A stretch of 11,534 bases of DNA from an uncultured Clostridia bacterium (GTDB taxonomy: Bacteria > Bacillota > Clostridia > Oscillospirales > Oscillospiraceae): contig CAMDZY010000042.1 of NCBI GenBank assembly GCA_945910975.1, forward strand, positions 1 to 11,534. The letters are read 5' to 3'. The notes beneath the pieces were generated by a model that was not told where the DNA came from, did no database searches, and worked only from the letters and a program-made list of their open reading frames with translations. A program made the position numbers and the translations under genes. Below are positions 1 through 6,357 of the stretch, piece by piece. The stretch's first letter is position 1, and every line of letters begins with the position of its first letter.

Positions 1-44
1 ATTACCAGCAGCCCAATTACCAGCAGCCCAATTACCAGTACCCG
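1..44 (+). repeat. 15-bp in-frame tandem repeat coding NYQQP
   Basis: The unit AATTACCAGCAGCCC is complete at 15-29. A near-complete copy precedes it at the window edge (1-14), and a diverged copy follows (30-44, AATTACCAGTACCCG). It encodes Asn-Tyr-Gln-Gln-Pro repeats in the N-terminal part of the DUF4234 protein. The array continues upstream of the window, so the copy number is unknown. In-frame 15-bp units can change number by slippage without breaking the protein. Confidence 0.8.
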
Positions 45-431
45 CCCAACGCGGGAATGGGCGGAAACTACCGCGCACCGGTGAAAAAGCGTAGCGTTGC
101 CGTTTGCATTTTGCTGACCATCATCACCTGTGGTATTTATGGGATCTATTGGTTTATCTGCATGGTCAATGATTTGAACGTGGCAAGCGAACGGATCGGC
201 GACGCTTCCGGCGGCACGGTTTTCCTGCTGTCACTGATTACCTGCGGAATTTACGGTATGTACTGGCTGTACAAGGCCGGCGAAAAGGTAAGCTACATAA
301 AGATGAGAAATACCGGCGTGCCAAGCTCCAGCAATGGCATTTTGTATCTGATTCTTGGCCTGGTTGGCTTGCCGATTGTGAGCTACTGCCTGATTCAAAG
401 TGAATTGAACGAAGTTGCTACCTTGCAGTAA
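1..431 (+). CDS. DUF4234 membrane protein, 5' end outside window
   Basis: The reading frame is open from the window edge (first full codon at 3), so the start lies upstream; the ATG at 57 is internal and not needed. The visible N-terminal part is a hydrophilic repeat of Asn-Tyr-Gln-Gln-Pro, followed by a basic KKRS stretch. Two similar hydrophobic segments follow, each carrying an ITCGIYG-x-YW motif, and then a third hydrophobic segment. Twin TCGIYG-x-YW helices are characteristic of DUF4234, a family of small integral membrane proteins of unknown role. The third segment (LYLILGLVGLPIVSYCLIQ) ends near the C-terminus. The stop at 429-431 lies inside the next gene, which suggests co-transcription and coupled translation. 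Many relatives have an N-terminal zinc ribbon; whether this one does cannot be seen. The family call is firm, but no function is claimed. Confidence 0.85.
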   Translation, partial: YQQPNYQQPNYQYPPNAGMGGNYRAPVKKRSVAVCILLTIITCGIYGIYWFICMVNDLNVASERIGDASGGTVFLLSLITCGIYGMYWLYKAGEKVSYIKMRNTGVPSSSNGILYLILGLVGLPIVSYCLIQSELNEVATLQ

Positions 432-795
432 ACAGCGCTTGCGCCGTGTGCTTTGCATTGGCGGCGGCCTGCTGCTGGCAGGTCTGCTGTATGCGTGGGT
501 GTACGGCTTAACAGGGCTTAGCATTCCTTGCCTGTTTTATACGGTGACGGGATTGCAATGCCCCGGCTGCGGCGTCAGCCGAATGTGTATGTGTCTGCTC
601 CGGCTGGATTTTGCAGGCGCATGGCACTATAACCCGGTCATTCTGATGCTGCTTCCCATTGGCGCATATCTGGCGGTTCGCGTATTGATTCGCTATGTCA
701 AAACGGGAAGCAGCGTGCTGCGCAAAGCAGAACATATCACGGTAGGGGTCATAATCGCAGTTTTACTGCTCTTTGGCGTCCTCCGTAACCTTTAA
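415..795 (+). CDS. DUF2752 membrane protein
   Basis: This 126-residue protein has three hydrophobic segments (about 12-32, 75-95 and 105-123). A CPGCG-x-SR motif lies at residues 49-56, followed by a GAWHYNP segment; both are hallmarks of DUF2752, small membrane proteins of unknown function. The two motif cysteines could form a disulfide or bind a metal, but that is only inference. The start is uncertain. A TTG at 415 overlaps the previous gene by 17 nt and has no clear ribosome binding site; a TTG at 439 and a GTG at 448 are alternatives. The overlap suggests translational coupling with the DUF4234 gene. DUF2752 and DUF4234 genes being neighbours fits a shared membrane role that remains undefined. 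A strong terminator follows directly. Confidence 0.8.
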   Translation: MLPCSKQRLRRVLCIGGGLLLAGLLYAWVYGLTGLSIPCLFYTVTGLQCPGCGVSRMCMCLLRLDFAGAWHYNPVILMLLPIGAYLAVRVLIRYVKTGSSVLRKAEHITVGVIIAVLLLFGVLRNL

Positions 796-800
796 TGCCG

Positions 801-860
801 AAAACGGCGCACGAACTTGGGAGAGAAATCTCCGAACGCAAGCTCGTGTGCCGTTTTTTT
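801..860 (+). terminator. Rho-independent terminator after the DUF2752 gene
   Basis: A long stem pairs 801-819 with 839-857 (17 Watson-Crick pairs, one G-U, one mismatch). An inner GGAGA/TCTCC stem at 820-833 is capped by a GAAA tetraloop. The outer 3' arm runs into seven T residues (854-860). It starts 5 nt after the stop at 795. The AAAA at 801-804 gives only a short U-tract on the - strand, so it may also weakly stop the convergent anti-sigma transcript ending at 887. Confidence 0.92.
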
Positions 861-886
861 GTCGTATGACCGGCCGAAAAATCACT

Positions 887-1612
887 TTATTCCGCGCCCT
901 CTATGATGGCATTTTCGTCGGCCTGGATGCTGTTGAAAATTTTCTGCATTTCTGCATCAGATACCGTAGGGTCACAGTATAAATTGTAGAAATACGCGTC
1001 GTCCGTCCATATATAGGTCGTTCCTTCGTCGTAGATGCACAAGACCTTATGACCGTTCAGGCACAATGCTTTCTTTGTAACGCCTTCGGAATTGACACCA
1101 AACCAGTTTTGGCCTTCCGCGTCCTTTGGGATGACAAGCTGGTCATAGGAGATCCAGTTCCCGGATGCATTGAGCCAGTGCATCGAAACCGCTGAAATGG
1201 TGACGATCTCGGAATTTTTAAAATAGCCGTCAGGAAGATAGGTTGGTGCATAGACGGTTTGAATGGATTCCGGCGTTGTCGCAGACTGCTCCGGTTGAAA
1301 AGTAAATTCGTAATGCGTTCCTGTGTCCCGGGTGAAGAAGCGAACGACCGCTTCCCGAACTGCGGGGAAAGCCATTGCCGTGGAGGTCAAAAGTGCGGCG
1401 ATGATGGCAACCAATGCGATCCGTTTTACGGTGGTGTTGACATAGTACCAGGTTTTCCGTTGCGTGTTACGGATCAGCTTTTCGGATTTGGCAAGGAATG
1501 TCGGGGAAAAGGTCACGTCGATCTCGTCTTCGTTGTCGGGAATGTCAGAAAATTCCTCCAGCACTGCGTCCAGCAGAGCCAGCTCGAACGGCATGATTTT
1601 CTTCTTGTACAA
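887..1612 (-). CDS. Membrane DUF4367 protein, probable anti-sigma factor
   Basis: This is a 241-residue protein. Residues 1-62 are charged and predicted cytoplasmic, one membrane helix follows at about 64-82 (RIALVAIIAALLTSTAMAF), and the rest should be outside the cell. The outer part has features typical of DUF4367: PTYLPDGY (about 123-130), then a WTDDAYFYNL segment and a terminal EMQKIFNSI helix. Genes of this build next to ECF sigma factors usually encode the cognate anti-sigma factor, so it probably holds the upstream sigma factor at the membrane until an envelope signal appears; that role is inferred. The start chosen is TTG at 1612-1610, because AGGAGGG lies 8 nt before it; an ATG at 1594 (residue 7) has a less good site. 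The gene overlaps the end of the sigma gene by 68 nt, so translation is probably coupled. Confidence 0.82.
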   Translation of the reverse strand: MYKKKIMPFELALLDAVLEEFSDIPDNEDEIDVTFSPTFLAKSEKLIRNTQRKTWYYVNTTVKRIALVAIIAALLTSTAMAFPAVREAVVRFFTRDTGTHYEFTFQPEQSATTPESIQTVYAPTYLPDGYFKNSEIVTISAVSMHWLNASGNWISYDQLVIPKDAEGQNWFGVNSEGVTKKALCLNGHKVLCIYDEGTTYIWTDDAYFYNLYCDPTVSDAEMQKIFNSIQADENAIIEGAE

Positions 1613-2153
1613 AATTCAGTCCCTCCTCTTGGCAAAGTGCCACAAGCAACTTTTTGCCGCGATTTAGTTGTTGACGTACCGTTCCTTCCCGGCGGTGCAG
1701 AAGGACGGCGGTATCCTTTACACTTTGCTCTTGCACATAAATCATAAGCAGCACTTCCCGGTACGGCGAGGGTAGCCGCCGCATGACGCGAAGTAACGTA
1801 TCATAATCCTGTAACAGAACAATCTGCTGGAATAGATCCTCATCCGGTATCGCACACGGCCCTGCCTCATCCGCCAAATTGCTCTTCTGCGTTTGGTGCA
1901 GCATGGTAAGGGCTGCATTTTTTGCGGCGGTGAGAACATAGGCACGCAGCTTTTTCGGATTGTCGGACGGCACGGCTTTCATTCGCCGGGCGATTCCCAA
2001 GAAGGCAGCTTGTACTGCGTCCTCGGCATCTTCATGGTTGTTTAACACACGCTTGGCCACCAGCAGCATCTGCTTGCGATAGCCGTTATAAATATCTGCA
2101 AAGCGCAGCTGATCGGACGAATCGTCGATCATAGCTGCGTAGAATAACAGCAT
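1545..2153 (-). CDS. ECF-type RNA polymerase sigma factor
   Basis: This 202-residue protein has the sigma-70 region 2 and region 4 layout without regions 1 or 3, as in extracytoplasmic-function sigma factors. Region 2 covers about 17-80, with the core-binding HEDAEDAVQAAFLGI stretch near 40-54. Region 4 covers about 125-172, with LPSPYREVLLMIYVQ followed by a helix-turn-helix (VKDTAVLLHRREGTVRQQLNRGKKLL region, about 145-170). Product: a regulator that directs polymerase to a limited promoter set, here probably controlled by the overlapping DUF4367 membrane protein. The ATG at 2153 is preceded by GAGGGA at 7 nt spacing; an ATG at residue 8 is possible but less well placed. The last 20 or so residues (Ala/Gly/Ser-rich) run over the anti-sigma start and may have little function. 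Its target promoters are not identifiable here. Confidence 0.88.
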   Translation of the reverse strand: MLLFYAAMIDDSSDQLRFADIYNGYRKQMLLVAKRVLNNHEDAEDAVQAAFLGIARRMKAVPSDNPKKLRAYVLTAAKNAALTMLHQTQKSNLADEAGPCAIPDEDLFQQIVLLQDYDTLLRVMRRLPSPYREVLLMIYVQEQSVKDTAVLLHRREGTVRQQLNRGKKLLVALCQEEGLNFVQEENHAVRAGSAGRSAGGIF

Positions 2154-2176
2154 GGAACATCCCTCGTTTCCCCCTA

Positions 2177-2205
2177 ATTATGCAGAAAAAATTGCCTGCT
2201 GTCAA
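2177..2205 (-). promoter_or_regulatory. Sigma-A-type promoter of the sigma/anti-sigma operon
   Basis: Reading the - strand, a perfect -35 TTGACA (2205-2200) is followed by a 17-nt spacer and a -10 CATAAT (2182-2177, 5 of 6 consensus). The predicted transcription start is near 2170, leaving a leader of roughly 17 nt with the ribosome binding site. The operon therefore appears to be expressed by the housekeeping sigma factor, although autoregulation from another promoter is not excluded. Confidence 0.8.
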
Positions 2206-2312
2206 GCGGCAGAGCATGGCAGAAAAATTTTTTTTCGACAGTCTAAAAAAATTCTCTTTTTTTGTATCATTTTGCTGATTTGACGTGTCTATATAAGTAG
2301 GGGGCAGTATAA

Positions 2313-2330
2313 GAACCGGTTTTGAACCGG
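2313..2330 (+). promoter_or_regulatory. GAACCGG double repeat in the leader of the secreted-protein gene
   Basis: GAACCGG occurs at 2313-2319 and again at 2324-2330, 11 bp apart, close to one helical turn. The same bases form an inverted repeat, CCGGTT (2316-2321) and AACCGG (2325-2330), around TTG. It lies 33 nt before the ATG at 2364. It could be an operator or a small leader hairpin. A possible -10 element TATAAG lies immediately before it (2308-2313) and another at 2292-2297, but neither has a convincing -35, so the promoter is not assigned. Confidence 0.4.
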
Positions 2331-2363
2331 AGCCAAATTTATTGTTATAGGAGGAAGATACAA

Positions 2364-2765
2364 ATGAAAAAAATTATTAGTTGCGTTCTGATTCTTGCGG
2401 CGCTCCTCGCGCTGGTACAGCCGGCGTGTGCTGCACAACCTCCCGAGATTGATGCGCAATACGTAAATGCAATCAAAACCTACGTTACGCTATCCATCAG
2501 CGCATCGGGCAAAGCAACCATCGTGACCTCCGCCACCGCAAAGACGGGCGTCACAAACATTACTGCGATCACGCGCATCCAGCGGAAGGTTGGAAACTCC
2601 TGGATCTTCGTAGAAAACTGGCGGTATTCCACAACCAACAGAACCTTTAGCAAGTCCTATTCAACACAGCTGAGCGTCAAAGGCCAGTACCGCGCGGTTA
2701 CGGATTTCACCCTGACCGGAGCGACGACCGAATATATCACAAATATATCCACGGCAACATACTAA
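2364..2765 (+). CDS. Small secreted protein of unknown function
   Basis: This 133-residue protein has a clear Sec signal peptide: MKK, a hydrophobic core at about 4-18, and probable signal peptidase I cleavage after the PACA segment near residue 23. The mature part of about 110 residues is rich in Thr, Ser and aromatic residues with alternating polar/hydrophobic stretches (for example RIQRKVGNSWIFVENW and TFSKSYSTQLSVKGQYRAV), which suggests an all-beta fold. Similar small exported beta-rich proteins are common in gut Clostridia, but I cannot name the domain with certainty. The ATG at 2364 is chosen over an upstream TTG at 2322 because AGGAGG at 2349-2354 sits 9 nt before it and the signal peptide begins there. 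The gene is divergent from the ECF sigma operon and may be one of its targets, which is a guess from position. A terminator follows, so it is probably monocistronic. Confidence 0.82.
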   Translation: MKKIISCVLILAALLALVQPACAAQPPEIDAQYVNAIKTYVTLSISASGKATIVTSATAKTGVTNITAITRIQRKVGNSWIFVENWRYSTTNRTFSKSYSTQLSVKGQYRAVTDFTLTGATTEYITNISTATY

Positions 2766-2844
2766 ACCCCTAAAACTGCCCCCAATCGGCATAGAAAGCC
2801 TGCAAGCCGGTTTTTTGGAGCATCCGAAAAGCCGACGCTTTCGC

Positions 2845-2894
2845 GGGGCTGCCTTTCACGATTTGAAAGAATCGCGAAAGACAGCCCCTTTTTA
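2845..2894 (+). terminator. Rho-independent terminator after the secreted-protein gene
   Basis: The left arm starts GGGGCTG at 2845 and the right arm ends CAGCCCC at 2888, with 19 facing positions of which 17 pair. The loop is TGAAAG, and TTTTTA follows at 2889-2894. Two alternative pairings exist in the same bases: CTTTCGCG (2838-2845) with CGCGAAAG (2873-2880), and CTTTCA with TGAAAG. The full stem should still dominate. Confidence 0.88.
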
Positions 2895-3004
2895 TTTGCA
2901 TCGACGGCTACGGTCGGAGAAGGCTTGTATACACGGAGCGACGATATATTTGTCATATCAATTTGCACCAAAGAGAGAAAAATCGCTTTTTTGCCTGCGG
3001 TTGC

Positions 3005-3033
3005 TTGACATTTTGGGCACAATTCGACATAAT
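3005..3033 (+). promoter_or_regulatory. Sigma-A-type promoter upstream of recQ
   Basis: A perfect TTGACA (3005-3010), a 17-nt spacer and CATAAT (3028-3033) lie 64 nt before the recQ start. Transcription should begin near 3040. These hexamers and spacing are identical to those of the sigma-factor promoter at 2177-2205. It probably drives recQ, nnrD and the downstream lipoprotein and alr genes. Confidence 0.82.
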
Positions 3034-3097
3034 AAAATGAACGATTCTATTTTATATGCAGAGTGTTTTGGAATTTACAAAAGGGAGATGCTGCCGA

Positions 3098-4906
3098 ATG
3101 CAGAAATTGGAGGTCTTACAGCGATATTTTGGCCACCACGCCTTTCGTGACGGTCAGGAAGCGCTGATCGATGGGCTGCTGGCCGGGCGGGACGTGATGG
3201 GGATCATGCCGACCGGTGGTGGGAAGTCGATGTGTTACCAGCTGCCGGCACTGATGAAACCCGGCGTGGCGCTGGTGGTTTCTCCGCTGATTTCGCTGAT
3301 GAAGGATCAGGTGATGGCGCTGTGTGACGCCGGCATTCCGGCCGCTTATATCAACAGCACACTTTCTTTGGAGGAAACGCGCGGCGTGTTCCAAAACGCG
3401 CGGGCGGGCAATTATAAAATTCTCTACGTCGCGCCGGAGCGTCTGGAGATGGACGGCTTTGTGTCGCTGGCGTTGCAGCTGAATATTTCGCTGGTGGCGG
3501 TGGATGAGGCGCACTGCATTTCGCAGTGGGGGCAGGATTTTCGGCCGAGCTATTTAAAAATTGCACAATTCTTGGATTTGCTGCTCTCGCGTCCTCCGGT
3601 GGGCGCGTTCACCGCGACTGCCACCCCGGAGGTACGGCAGGATATTGCGCAGCTGCTCCGGCTGCGTGACCCGGTTTGCAAGGTGATGGGCTTTGACCGT
3701 CCCAATCTCTACTTCGCGGTAGAAGCGCCGGAGGATAAGCCCGCCGCCATACAGACCTTGGTGGAGGAGCGCGCCGGAAAAAGCGGCATTATCTATTGCG
3801 CGACCCGCGCAGCCGTAGAACGCGTGGAAGCCCAGCTGACGCACCATCAAATTGCCGCCACACGCTATCACGCCGGGCTGAGCGATGCAGAGCGGCAGCA
3901 GAATCAGCTGGATTTTCAATATGACCGCAAACCCGTTATGGTCGCCACCAATGCCTTTGGCATGGGCATCGACAAATCCAACGTGAATTTTGTCATACAC
4001 TACAATATGCCCAAGAGCTTGGAGGCCTACTATCAAGAAGCGGGACGCGCCGGGCGGGACGGTTCGGCGGCAGAGTGTATTTTGTTGTATTCCGGTTCCG
4101 ATATCCAAACCGCCAAATTTTTAATTCAACACAACGACTCCGGTGAACTGGATGAAGCACACTCACGCCAGCGAATTGACGCCGATATGCAGCGGCTGGG
4201 CAAAATGATTGGCTACTGCAAAACCGGCAGCTGTCTGCGCGGCTATATTTTGGACTATTTTGGGCAATCACACCCGGAGCATTGTGGCAATTGCAGCAAT
4301 TGCAGCGCGGATTATGAACTTTTAGACATCACCCAACAGGCGCAAATGATTTTATCGTGCATCTGGCGAATCCGCAAGCACTTGAACTATAGCGTTGGTG
4401 TCACCACGGTGACCGGCGTTCTGCGCGGCAGTAAGCGGCAAAAGCTGGCAGAAAAGGGTCTGGACAAGCTGTCCACCTACGGCCTGATGGCGCAAACCTC
4501 CGAGGCACAGCTGCGCAGCTATTTTGACGCACTCGAACGACAAAACCTGATCGAAACCGAAAAGGAACACGCGACCGTTGTGCTGACACCCGCCGCAAGC
4601 GAGGTGCTGTTTGAGGGAAAACAGGTGCAGATGCGCGTGAAAAAAGAAAAGGCGGAAAAGAGAAAACCGAGTCAGAATTACGGCGATCTGCTCACCCGCC
4701 TGAAGGCGCTGCGGACGCGATTGGCGCTCAAGGAAAGCGTACCCTCTTACATCATCTTTTCCAATGCGACATTAGAAGATATGGCTGCAAAGCATCCGCA
4801 CAATATGGAAGAATTTTTAACTGTGAACGGTGTGGGCGAGATCAAGGCGAAGCGATACGGCGAAGCCTTTTTGACCGTCCTCACCGAGGATTCGGAGAGC
4901 TTATGA
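3098..4906 (+). CDS. recQ: ATP-dependent DNA helicase RecQ
   Basis: This 602-residue 3'-to-5' superfamily 2 helicase acts in recombinational repair and at stalled forks. Domains in order: Walker A PTGGGKS (38-44, Lys43), motif Ia VSPLISLMKDQV (61-72), DEAH box (136-139) followed by the RecQ aromatic-rich loop with SQWGQDFRPSY, motif III FTATATPEV, and motifs IV-VI ending in QEAGRAGRDG. A zinc-binding site has Cys379, Cys396, Cys399 and Cys402, with the same spacing as E. coli RecQ. A winged-helix part follows, then a C-terminal HRDC domain from about residue 527. This is a full-length, three-domain RecQ. The start is ATG 3098, with GGGAG 10 nt upstream; the frame is open from 3056, but those codons lack a ribosome binding site. 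It overlaps nnrD by 4 nt (ATGA), implying translational coupling of a DNA repair gene with a metabolite repair gene. Confidence 0.97.
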   Translation: MQKLEVLQRYFGHHAFRDGQEALIDGLLAGRDVMGIMPTGGGKSMCYQLPALMKPGVALVVSPLISLMKDQVMALCDAGIPAAYINSTLSLEETRGVFQNARAGNYKILYVAPERLEMDGFVSLALQLNISLVAVDEAHCISQWGQDFRPSYLKIAQFLDLLLSRPPVGAFTATATPEVRQDIAQLLRLRDPVCKVMGFDRPNLYFAVEAPEDKPAAIQTLVEERAGKSGIIYCATRAAVERVEAQLTHHQIAATRYHAGLSDAERQQNQLDFQYDRKPVMVATNAFGMGIDKSNVNFVIHYNMPKSLEAYYQEAGRAGRDGSAAECILLYSGSDIQTAKFLIQHNDSGELDEAHSRQRIDADMQRLGKMIGYCKTGSCLRGYILDYFGQSHPEHCGNCSNCSADYELLDITQQAQMILSCIWRIRKHLNYSVGVTTVTGVLRGSKRQKLAEKGLDKLSTYGLMAQTSEAQLRSYFDALERQNLIETEKEHATVVLTPAASEVLFEGKQVQMRVKKEKAEKRKPSQNYGDLLTRLKALRTRLALKESVPSYIIFSNATLEDMAAKHPHNMEEFLTVNGVGEIKAKRYGEAFLTVLTEDSESL

Positions 4907-5754
4907 ATGAATTTACCCTTCCCGATTTGCAAACACTGCTCCCGCGCCGCAATCGAACGGCGCACAAGGGGAATTTTGGCCGGATTCTTATTCTGGGCGG
5001 CAGCGTCGGTTACACCGGTGCGCCGAAGTTGGCGGCAAATGCCGCGCTGCGCTGCGGCAGCGGGTTGATCCATGTGGGCGTGCCGGCGGCAATTTATCCG
5101 ATCGTGGCGTCTGCGCTGACAGAGCCGATGCCGTTTCCGCTGCCATGTGATGGCAAACGGCTGACCTTGGCTGCGCTGGATGAAATTTTGCCCTTGCTGT
5201 CCCGCTGCGATGCCTGCCTGATCGGCCCCGGTATGGGGAGGAGCGAACAGACGCGCGAATTGGTGCTTGCATTGCTGCGGCAGGCGAAAATTCCGCTGGT
5301 GATCGATGCCGATGGCATAAATGTGCTGGCCGGGCATATAGATGTATTGCAAGAAACAGCCTGTCCGGTCATTCTGACGCCGCATGACGGGGAATTTGCC
5401 CGCTTGGGCGGCCGGATGGACGCCGACCGCTTGGCAGCGGCGGCGCAGTTGGCCAGACAAACCGGGACGATCCTCCTGCGCAAGGGACACCGCACGATTA
5501 TCACTGACGGCGAACGCTACTGCATCAACCGCACCGGCAACCCCGGCATGGCAACCGGTGGCAGCGGGGATGTGCTGGCGGGCATCATCGTGTCGCTGCT
5601 GGGACAGGGACTTGCGCCGTTACAGGCGAGCACGTTGGGCGCATGGCTGCACGGTGCGGCCGGAGATCTGTGCGCCGAAACAATCGGTGAGTACGGCATG
5701 ACGCCCTCGGACATGGTACAGGCTGTTGCGCAAATACTGCGGCAGTGTCAATAA
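4903..5754 (+). CDS. nnrD: ADP/ATP-dependent (S)-NAD(P)H-hydrate dehydratase
   Basis: This 283-residue ribokinase-like enzyme dehydrates the damaged S-form of hydrated NADH/NADPH back to the usable cofactor, using a nucleotide. Family motifs seen are HKGNFGRILILGGS (21-34), YTGAP and ALRCGSGL, GPGMG (108-112), DADGIN (135-140), LTPHDGEFARL, and GNPGMATGGSGD (212-223), where Asp223 corresponds to the catalytic acid. The protein contains only the C-terminal half of the fused YjeF/Nnr proteins; the NAD(P)HX epimerase domain (NnrE) is absent here and may be encoded elsewhere. It starts at ATG 4903, overlapping the recQ stop by 4 nt, and is followed after 29 nt by the lipoprotein gene. In many Firmicutes an nnr gene lies close to alr, as it does here. 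Confidence 0.95.
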   Translation: MNEFTLPDLQTLLPRRNRTAHKGNFGRILILGGSVGYTGAPKLAANAALRCGSGLIHVGVPAAIYPIVASALTEPMPFPLPCDGKRLTLAALDEILPLLSRCDACLIGPGMGRSEQTRELVLALLRQAKIPLVIDADGINVLAGHIDVLQETACPVILTPHDGEFARLGGRMDADRLAAAAQLARQTGTILLRKGHRTIITDGERYCINRTGNPGMATGGSGDVLAGIIVSLLGQGLAPLQASTLGAWLHGAAGDLCAETIGEYGMTPSDMVQAVAQILRQCQ

Positions 5755-5783
5755 TTCGCTGCCCGCGACAGGAGAGGAATGTC

Positions 5784-6356
5784 TTGGGCAAAACAGGAAT
5801 CTGTATCGTATTATGCTTGAGCTTGCTGTGCGCTTGCAGCGGCGGGCAAAAGGAGGACACCTTGCAGGCCGCCATGGATTTCCGTGCGGCGCTGCTGAAC
5901 GCTGCGTCCTACAGCTTTACGGCAGAGGTCACGGCGGACTACGGCGAGCGTGTATACGAATTTTCCATGGACTGCGTTTGCAGCGGCGGCACGACCAACA
6001 TCACCGTCACCAAGCCGGATACCATTTCCGGCATCACCGCGCAGGTGACAAACGCGTCCGGCGAGGTCACCTTTGACGGCACGGCGCTGGACTTTGGCAC
6101 GCTGGCGGACGGGAATATTGTGCCGCTCGCCGTACCCGCAGTGGCGGCGGACAGCTGGACAAGCGCCTATATCGCCTCCGCCGGAAAAGAAAAGGACGCG
6201 CTGCGTGTACACTATGAACGCGGCTATGACGATGCACAGCTTTTGGTGGATACTTGGTTTTCTTTGAAAAATAATCTCCCCATTTACGCGGAAGTGTGCT
6301 ATAATGATAGCTGTATTTTGCAGATGAGATTATCCGACTTTCAAGAGGTAGCATAA
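5784..6356 (+). CDS. Lipoprotein upstream of alr (YdcC/GerS position)
   Basis: This is a protein of 190 residues with a short lipoprotein signal: a Lys, a hydrophobic core (ICIVLCLSLL) and a lipobox LCAC with the lipid-bearing Cys at residue 18, followed by SGG. It should be anchored to the outer face of the cell membrane. The mature part has alternating strands (for example ASYSFTAEVTADYGERVYEFSM) like LolA-type or YdcC lipoproteins. Known context: B. subtilis ydcC and C. difficile gerS, a lipoprotein needed for spore cortex hydrolysis, lie just before alanine racemase genes. Orthology to either is inferred from position and general build, not proven. The start is TTG 5784, because AGGAGAGG ends 6 nt before it; a GTG at 5745 would extend the protein into the end of nnrD and spoil the signal peptide. 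Only one base separates its stop from the alr ATG. Confidence 0.8.
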   Translation: MGKTGICIVLCLSLLCACSGGQKEDTLQAAMDFRAALLNAASYSFTAEVTADYGERVYEFSMDCVCSGGTTNITVTKPDTISGITAQVTNASGEVTFDGTALDFGTLADGNIVPLAVPAVAADSWTSAYIASAGKEKDALRVHYERGYDDAQLLVDTWFSLKNNLPIYAEVCYNDSCILQMRLSDFQEVA

Positions 6357-6357
6357 C

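Larger units (their letters stand above)
2766..3097 (+). other. Intergenic region with terminator and recQ promoter
   Basis: There is no supportable gene in these 332 bp. It contains a loose CGGC/GCCG hairpin with a T run around 2788-2815, which is at best a weak terminator. A strong terminator follows at 2845-2894, and the recQ promoter at 3005-3033. The stretch 2895-3004 is AT-rich and shows nothing I can assign. Open frames on both strands here run through the terminator and promoter and lack ribosome binding sites. Confidence 0.7.

Noticed and set aside
1..44. Short direct repeats as a CRISPR array
   Set aside because: The units are adjacent with no spacers and keep a coding frame, so this is a protein-coding tandem repeat.
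2762..3150. Open frames on both strands between the secreted-protein gene and recQ
   Set aside because: They run through a terminator hairpin and the recQ promoter, lack ribosome binding sites and show no protein-like pattern.
4747..5490. A 247-codon open frame on the - strand opposite recQ/nnrD
   Set aside because: It spans the end of two confidently assigned + strand genes, is Gln/Arg-rich with no conserved motif, and has no promoter or ribosome binding site.
5779..5820. An ATG at 5779 as a short leader peptide before the lipoprotein
   Set aside because: The ribosome binding site ends one base before it, too close for use, and it better suits the TTG at 5784.
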